From an uncultured Clostridia bacterium (GTDB lineage Bacteria > Bacillota > Clostridia > Oscillospirales > Ruminococcaceae), in assembly GCA_946498095.1 (NCBI GenBank), contig CAMMMX010000025.1, positions 1-35,911 on the forward strand: DNA of 35,911 nucleotides. Reading direction: 5' to 3'. A program made the position numbers and the translations under genes. Shown here piece after piece: positions 32,715 through 35,911 of the stretch. The notes under the pieces were generated by a model. The model was not told the DNA's origin, searched no databases, and worked only from the letters and a program-made list of their open reading frames with translations. Positions within the stretch are counted from its first letter, which is position 1, and every line of letters begins with the position of its first letter.

Positions 32715-33293
32715 ATGAAAACGTTCAATATTATGATTGTCGGTGTGGGCGGACAAGGCACGCTGTTGGCCAGCCGATTACTCGGCAACGTACTTTTGGA
32801 AGAAGGCTATGATGTGAAGGTCTCCGAAGTGCACGGCATGTCCCAACGCGGAGGTTCCGTCGTCACATATGTGGGGTATGGCGACGATGTCTGCTCCCCT
32901 GTCATCGAGCTTGGTGAGGCGGACATCATCCTGGCGTTTGAGGAGTTGGAGGCTGCGCGTTGGCTGCCCTACTTGAGGAAGGGCGGCAAGCTCATTGTCA
33001 ACAGCCAACAGATCGCGCCGATGCCGGTTATCACCGGCGCGGCTTTCTATCCTGCTGACATCCTGACACAAATCCGCGACCTTGGCATCGACATGGTCGC
33101 CACCGACGCGCTCTCCCTTGCACAGGAAGCAGGCTCCTCTAAAGCGACCAACGTCGTTTTAATCGGCGTGCTTTCCAACCTGATGGAATTCGACGAGGAA
33201 GTCTGGCTCAAAGCCATCGACCAGTGTGTACCACCTAAGTTCGTCGAGATGAACCGGAAGGCCTTTGACCTGGGACGCCGTACGTCCTGCTGA
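32715..33293 (+). CDS. iorB: Indolepyruvate:ferredoxin oxidoreductase, beta subunit
   Basis: The 192-residue small (gamma-type) subunit has the family N-terminus IMIVGVGGQGTLLASRLLG and the block VSEVHGMSQRGGSVVTYV. The ATG follows the iorA stop directly (TAAATG), with GGAGGAA 8 bases upstream. It forms the IorAB complex with the preceding gene product. Confidence 0.96.
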   Translation: MKTFNIMIVGVGGQGTLLASRLLGNVLLEEGYDVKVSEVHGMSQRGGSVVTYVGYGDDVCSPVIELGEADIILAFEELEAARWLPYLRKGGKLIVNSQQIAPMPVITGAAFYPADILTQIRDLGIDMVATDALSLAQEAGSSKATNVVLIGVLSNLMEFDEEVWLKAIDQCVPPKFVEMNRKAFDLGRRTSC

Positions 33294-33296
33294 CGC

Positions 33297-33325
33297 TTGA
33301 CGAAACCGTCTGGTGACGGTAAAAT
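33297..33325 (+). promoter_or_regulatory. Sigma-A promoter of the ACT-domain gene, with internal inverted repeat
   Basis: TTGACG (33297-33302), a 17-bp spacer and TAAAAT (33320-33325), starting 4 bases after iorB. An inverted repeat ACCGTC-TGGT-GACGGT (33305-33320) fills the spacer, which is a good place for a repressor to act. Confidence 0.72.
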
Positions 33326-33379
33326 AGAGTCATGAAATCACAGGGCGGGGGCCTCCGCCCGGAAAGGCAGGTCATCCGT

Positions 33380-33808
33380 ATGATTATCGACCAAATATCC
33401 GTATTCGTAGAAAACAAGGCGGGACGCTTGGCTGAAATAACCAGTGTCCTGAAAGACAACCGGATCGATATTCGCGCCCTGTCGATCGCCGATACCAACG
33501 ATTTCGGGATCCTTCGACTGATTGTCAATCAACCGGACAAAGCGGTTTTAGCGCTGAAATCGGCGGGCTACACCGTCTCCCTGACGAACGTCATTGCCGT
33601 CGGTGTAGAAGACCGTCCCGGCGGGCTGGGCGATGCGTTGAAGCCTCTATACGACAATGGTATCAGTGTCGAATACATGTATGCCTTCATTACGCCTGAG
33701 GACGGTACGGCATTTGTCATCCTGCGTGTTCAGGATAACGAAAAAGCCATCGAAATCCTGCGGCAAAACCATATCCGGATTATGCAGAATGAGGATATTT
33801 GTAAATAA
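33380..33808 (+). CDS. Tandem ACT-domain protein
   Basis: The 142-residue protein is made of two ACT domains: one from IDQISVFVENKAGRLAEITSVLKDNRIDIRALSI to about residue 68, the second from AVGVEDRPGGLGDALKPLYDNGISVEYMY to the end. ACT domains bind amino acids and signal to a partner. Free-standing double-ACT proteins of this type (COG4747-like) are found next to paaK-iorAB in anaerobes. It may report aromatic amino acid levels; its partner is unknown. The start at 33380 is preferred over the upstream open frame from 33332. It has its own promoter as well as possible read-through from iorB. Confidence 0.9.
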   Translation: MIIDQISVFVENKAGRLAEITSVLKDNRIDIRALSIADTNDFGILRLIVNQPDKAVLALKSAGYTVSLTNVIAVGVEDRPGGLGDALKPLYDNGISVEYMYAFITPEDGTAFVILRVQDNEKAIEILRQNHIRIMQNEDICK

Positions 33809-33825
33809 GAGGAAAAACCTTTGTG

Positions 33826-33876
33826 AAAGCCGCTGTTCGATCGCTTGTACGTGATGTCGGACGGCGGCTTTTGATT
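33826..33876 (+). terminator. Terminator after the ACT-domain gene
   Basis: A 15-base arm pair with G-U pairs (33826-33840, 33857-33871) is followed by TTGATT after a short T run. It begins 17 bases after the stop. Confidence 0.75.
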
Positions 33877-33905
33877 GTGCATTCTGCCTATTTGCTGTAA
33901 GTTTA

Positions 33906-33934
33906 TTGATTTTATACACAAAAAATGCTATACT
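33906..33934 (+). promoter_or_regulatory. Sigma-A promoter of the LTA-synthase-like gene
   Basis: TTGATT (33906-33911), a 17-bp spacer and TATACT (33929-33934). The palindrome TACTGCAGTA (33938-33947) covers the expected transcription start and may be an operator. Confidence 0.75.
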
Positions 33935-34008
33935 GAGTACTGCAGTATGCACAAACAAGGGTCGGTCACTGATTTCGGCCCGCCTTAATTTTTCCCGGAG
34001 GTTCTTTT

Positions 34009-35769
34009 ATGCATTGGATTCGTACGCATCTGCACCTGTTCAATGAATTTCGTACCAGCCATACAGTAAAAGCGGAGCGCTTCCGTCATGTTTTATTATA
34101 TATTTTCCCGGTTTTCATTGTCCTGATTGCAGAATTTAACCATACCCAGACGCTTTCCTCTCTGGTCGATCTGATGTTTGTAAAACCGAACATCTTTCTT
34201 TTTGACCTCATTTTGGAGGGATTGCTTTATTTTTCCCTGCTGCTTATCTTGCGCCGTGCATGGATTGCAATGGCGATTAACGGTTTTCTTTTGTATCTGG
34301 TGTCCATGCTGGACTTCTTTAAATTCCGTATCAGCGGCTCCCATTTCGTTCTTGCCGATTTGAAAATGGCAGGAAACGTCGGGGAATTGACACAGTTTGC
34401 CAAAATCACTATTACATTTCCGCTGATTCTCAATGCCCTGCTGATTATCGCTTATGTGGCGTTGACCGCATGTATGAACGCGCGACTTTACACGCGTTTC
34501 CGTCGGTCAATGATTGCGGGGATCCTTTCCATGGCGCTGTGTATCACATGTATCCTGGTGCCCCCCATTTCCAATTCCATCTATGATTTTTTCGACATCA
34601 ACCGCGAAGAGTCGGTCGACGTGTTTTGCGACAACGTCAAGTTTAACGATAACTCCCTCTTCGCTTATTTGGCGCAGACTATGACGGAACAAGTTGAAAA
34701 AATCGTCCATGAACCGGACGGATACTCTAAAAAAGAAGTCTCTTCCCTGCTGTCGCCAGGTACCGACGAGAGTACCGACGAGAAACCTAATGTGATTATC
34801 ATCATGTCCGAGTCTTATACCGACTTCAGAAAATTCCGACAGCTTGATGTCGACGAGGAAGTTTATCGTAACTTTGACCGACTTTCTGAGGAAGGTATGA
34901 GCGGTACCGCTATTGTCCCGACTTTCGGCGGCGGGACCGTCCGCTCAGAATTTGAGCTGCTGTTTGGCCTGCCTGTCAAATCACTGAATAATGCATCCAT
35001 CCCTCACAGCCTGCTTGCTGAACGTTCCCTCCAGCCTACGTTTGCCAGCATGTTCCGGTCGCTTGGCTATGCTACGTCCTATATCCACCCCTTTAAACGC
35101 GACTTTTACGGTCGCGAGGACAAATATGCCTCTTACGGTTTTGACAGTCTGCTGTTTGAAGACAATATGACGGTAGATTTGACACCATATCGCCTTTACC
35201 CGGATGATAGCACTGTTTACGCACAGGTGCTGGAGCAGATTGAGGAAAGCGAAAGCCCTGATTACATCTTCTGTACCACCATGCAAAACCATCAGCCATA
35301 TATGGACGAAAATTCCTCCCTTTCGGAGTTCTCTTATTACCTACAGGGGATCCAACATACGGACGAGCAACTAGGTGCCTTTACAGACGCTCTGCGGGAA
35401 CTGGATGAACCGACCATCCTGCTCTTTGTGGGCGATCACATGCCTGCCTTCAGTACGGAATCCACCTTGTACGATGACGTTGGCATCAACGATCAGAACT
35501 CCAGCGTCCTGTATGTCCAGAAGTATTTCATTTGGGCTAACTATGACGTCGACTTTAGCGCTTACGACGGGAAACAGTACTCCCTGTTCTATTTACCTCA
35601 TATCATGATGCAATTGTCCGGCCAGTCGCAGCCATCGTTTGTCTCCTCTGCCCTAGCTTATATGAACGAGTGCCCGATCTATTCTATGTCAGTTGACGGG
35701 GCTCGCAGTAGCTTCTGGGATGTCCTGACGTATGACCGTGTGCTTGGCGAGAACTATTCTACCCCCTGA
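34009..35769 (+). CDS. LTA-synthase-family sulfatase/phosphoglycerol transferase
   Basis: The 586-residue membrane enzyme has about five N-terminal helices (to about residue 200) and an extracellular sulfatase-fold domain. Metal and catalytic residues of LtaS are visible: Glu268 in IIMSES, the nucleophile Thr310 in FGGGTVRSEFE, and Asp476-His477 in VGDHMP. The YIHPF..DFYGREDKYASYGFDSLL block is also typical. It should transfer glycerol phosphate (lipoteichoic acid or a related polymer) or another phospho-group outside the cell. The relative MdoB/OpgB decorates glucans. It is shorter than LtaS (about 640). CCGGAGG is 8 bases before the ATG. It is monocistronic, with a promoter and a strong terminator. 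Confidence 0.93.
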   Translation: MHWIRTHLHLFNEFRTSHTVKAERFRHVLLYIFPVFIVLIAEFNHTQTLSSLVDLMFVKPNIFLFDLILEGLLYFSLLLILRRAWIAMAINGFLLYLVSMLDFFKFRISGSHFVLADLKMAGNVGELTQFAKITITFPLILNALLIIAYVALTACMNARLYTRFRRSMIAGILSMALCITCILVPPISNSIYDFFDINREESVDVFCDNVKFNDNSLFAYLAQTMTEQVEKIVHEPDGYSKKEVSSLLSPGTDESTDEKPNVIIIMSESYTDFRKFRQLDVDEEVYRNFDRLSEEGMSGTAIVPTFGGGTVRSEFELLFGLPVKSLNNASIPHSLLAERSLQPTFASMFRSLGYATSYIHPFKRDFYGREDKYASYGFDSLLFEDNMTVDLTPYRLYPDDSTVYAQVLEQIEESESPDYIFCTTMQNHQPYMDENSSLSEFSYYLQGIQHTDEQLGAFTDALRELDEPTILLFVGDHMPAFSTESTLYDDVGINDQNSSVLYVQKYFIWANYDVDFSAYDGKQYSLFYLPHIMMQLSGQSQPSFVSSALAYMNECPIYSMSVDGARSSFWDVLTYDRVLGENYSTP

Positions 35770-35780
35770 TGGTCATATCT

Positions 35781-35819
35781 GGCCAGAGGTTTCCTCTATG
35801 GAAACCTCTGGCCTTTTTT
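35781..35819 (+). terminator. Rho-independent terminator
   Basis: A perfect 14-bp stem (35781-35794 with 35800-35813), a 5-base loop, then TTTTTT. It begins 11 bases after the stop of the LTA-synthase-like gene. Confidence 0.95.
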
Positions 35820-35835
35820 GTCTATCTATAGAAAA

Positions 35836-35911
35836 ATGCCCGCCCTTTCGCATATAAGTCATGACGCCCGGCAAAGCCGGGGGCTTGAGGAAGCCCTAGA
35901 AGGGCATGCCC
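35836..35911. repeat. Compact multi-hairpin element at the window edge
   Basis: CCCGGC-AAA-GCCGGG (35867-35881) is followed directly by GGGCTT-GAGG-AAGCCC (to 35896). Both are enclosed by an outer pair ATGCCC (35836-35841)/GGGCAT (35902-35907), with an alternative GCCCTT/AAGGGC pair. The three-way shape suggests a dispersed palindromic repeat, an end of an IS200/IS605-like element, or a small RNA. The window ends too soon to decide. Confidence 0.45.

Noticed and set aside
1-35911. CRISPR array, tRNA or rRNA genes, intact transposase
   Set aside because: No regularly spaced direct repeats, no cloverleaf with conserved T-loop, and no transposase or integrase motif were seen by eye.

Overview
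The window looks like a chromosomal segment of a fairly GC-rich, low-oxygen Firmicute, most likely class Clostridia in or near the Oscillospiraceae/Ruminococcaceae. Four things point there: the fused IspH-ribosomal protein S1 gene in a cmk-plsC-ispH/S1 cluster, a Gram-positive amidase (CwlD type) and LTA-synthase-like enzyme, AGGAGG-type ribosome binding sites with some TTG/GTG starts, and vegetative sigma-A promoters. Seven of these promoters could be read with confidence and all have an exact 17-bp spacer. The ferredoxin-dependent 2-oxoacid oxidoreductase IorAB fits an anaerobe. No tRNA, rRNA, CRISPR array or intact transposase was seen.

Layout. 0.2-4.9 kb (minus): an SRAP DNA-protein crosslink protein, then an L-arabinose operon araB-araA-araD with promoter and terminator. 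5.1-10.3 kb (plus): an ABC-F ATPase, a RbsD/FucU-type sugar mutarotase and a 953-residue secreted protein ending in an Amidase_3 domain, then a terminator overlapped by a small convergent Cys-rich gene. 10.7-15.7 kb (plus): an adaptor/FtsX-permease pair without its ATPase, an SGNH hydrolase, an MscS channel and a duplicated P-loop protein whose first P-loop is dead. 16.0-24.6 kb (minus): radA, cwlD, an unknown membrane protein, and an operon rpiR-(HI0933-type flavoprotein)-cmk-plsC-ispH/S1.

24.6-27.9 kb is the accessory part. It has a tiny ribbon-helix-helix protein, a broken small gene behind a leader that can hide its ribosome binding site, an ECF-like sigma factor with a very long C-terminal extension, and a heavily damaged P-loop ATPase pseudogene that still has a good promoter and start.

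28.0-33.8 kb (plus): a sodium:solute symporter, phenylacetate-CoA ligase (paaK), iorA, iorB and a double-ACT-domain protein. Together these suggest interconversion of aryl acetates, aryl-CoA and aryl pyruvates (aromatic amino acid breakdown, or synthesis from aryl acids), with ligand sensing by the ACT protein. 34.0-35.8 kb (plus): an LTA-synthase-family membrane phosphotransferase with promoter and strong terminator. The right edge holds a compact multi-hairpin element cut by the window end.

Most of the window is ordinary core genome. The best candidates for something new are the long-tailed sigma factor and its decaying neighbourhood, the ATPase-less adaptor/permease pair, the switchable-looking leader at 14.5 kb, and the amidase fused to an apparently inactivated glycosidase-like barrel.
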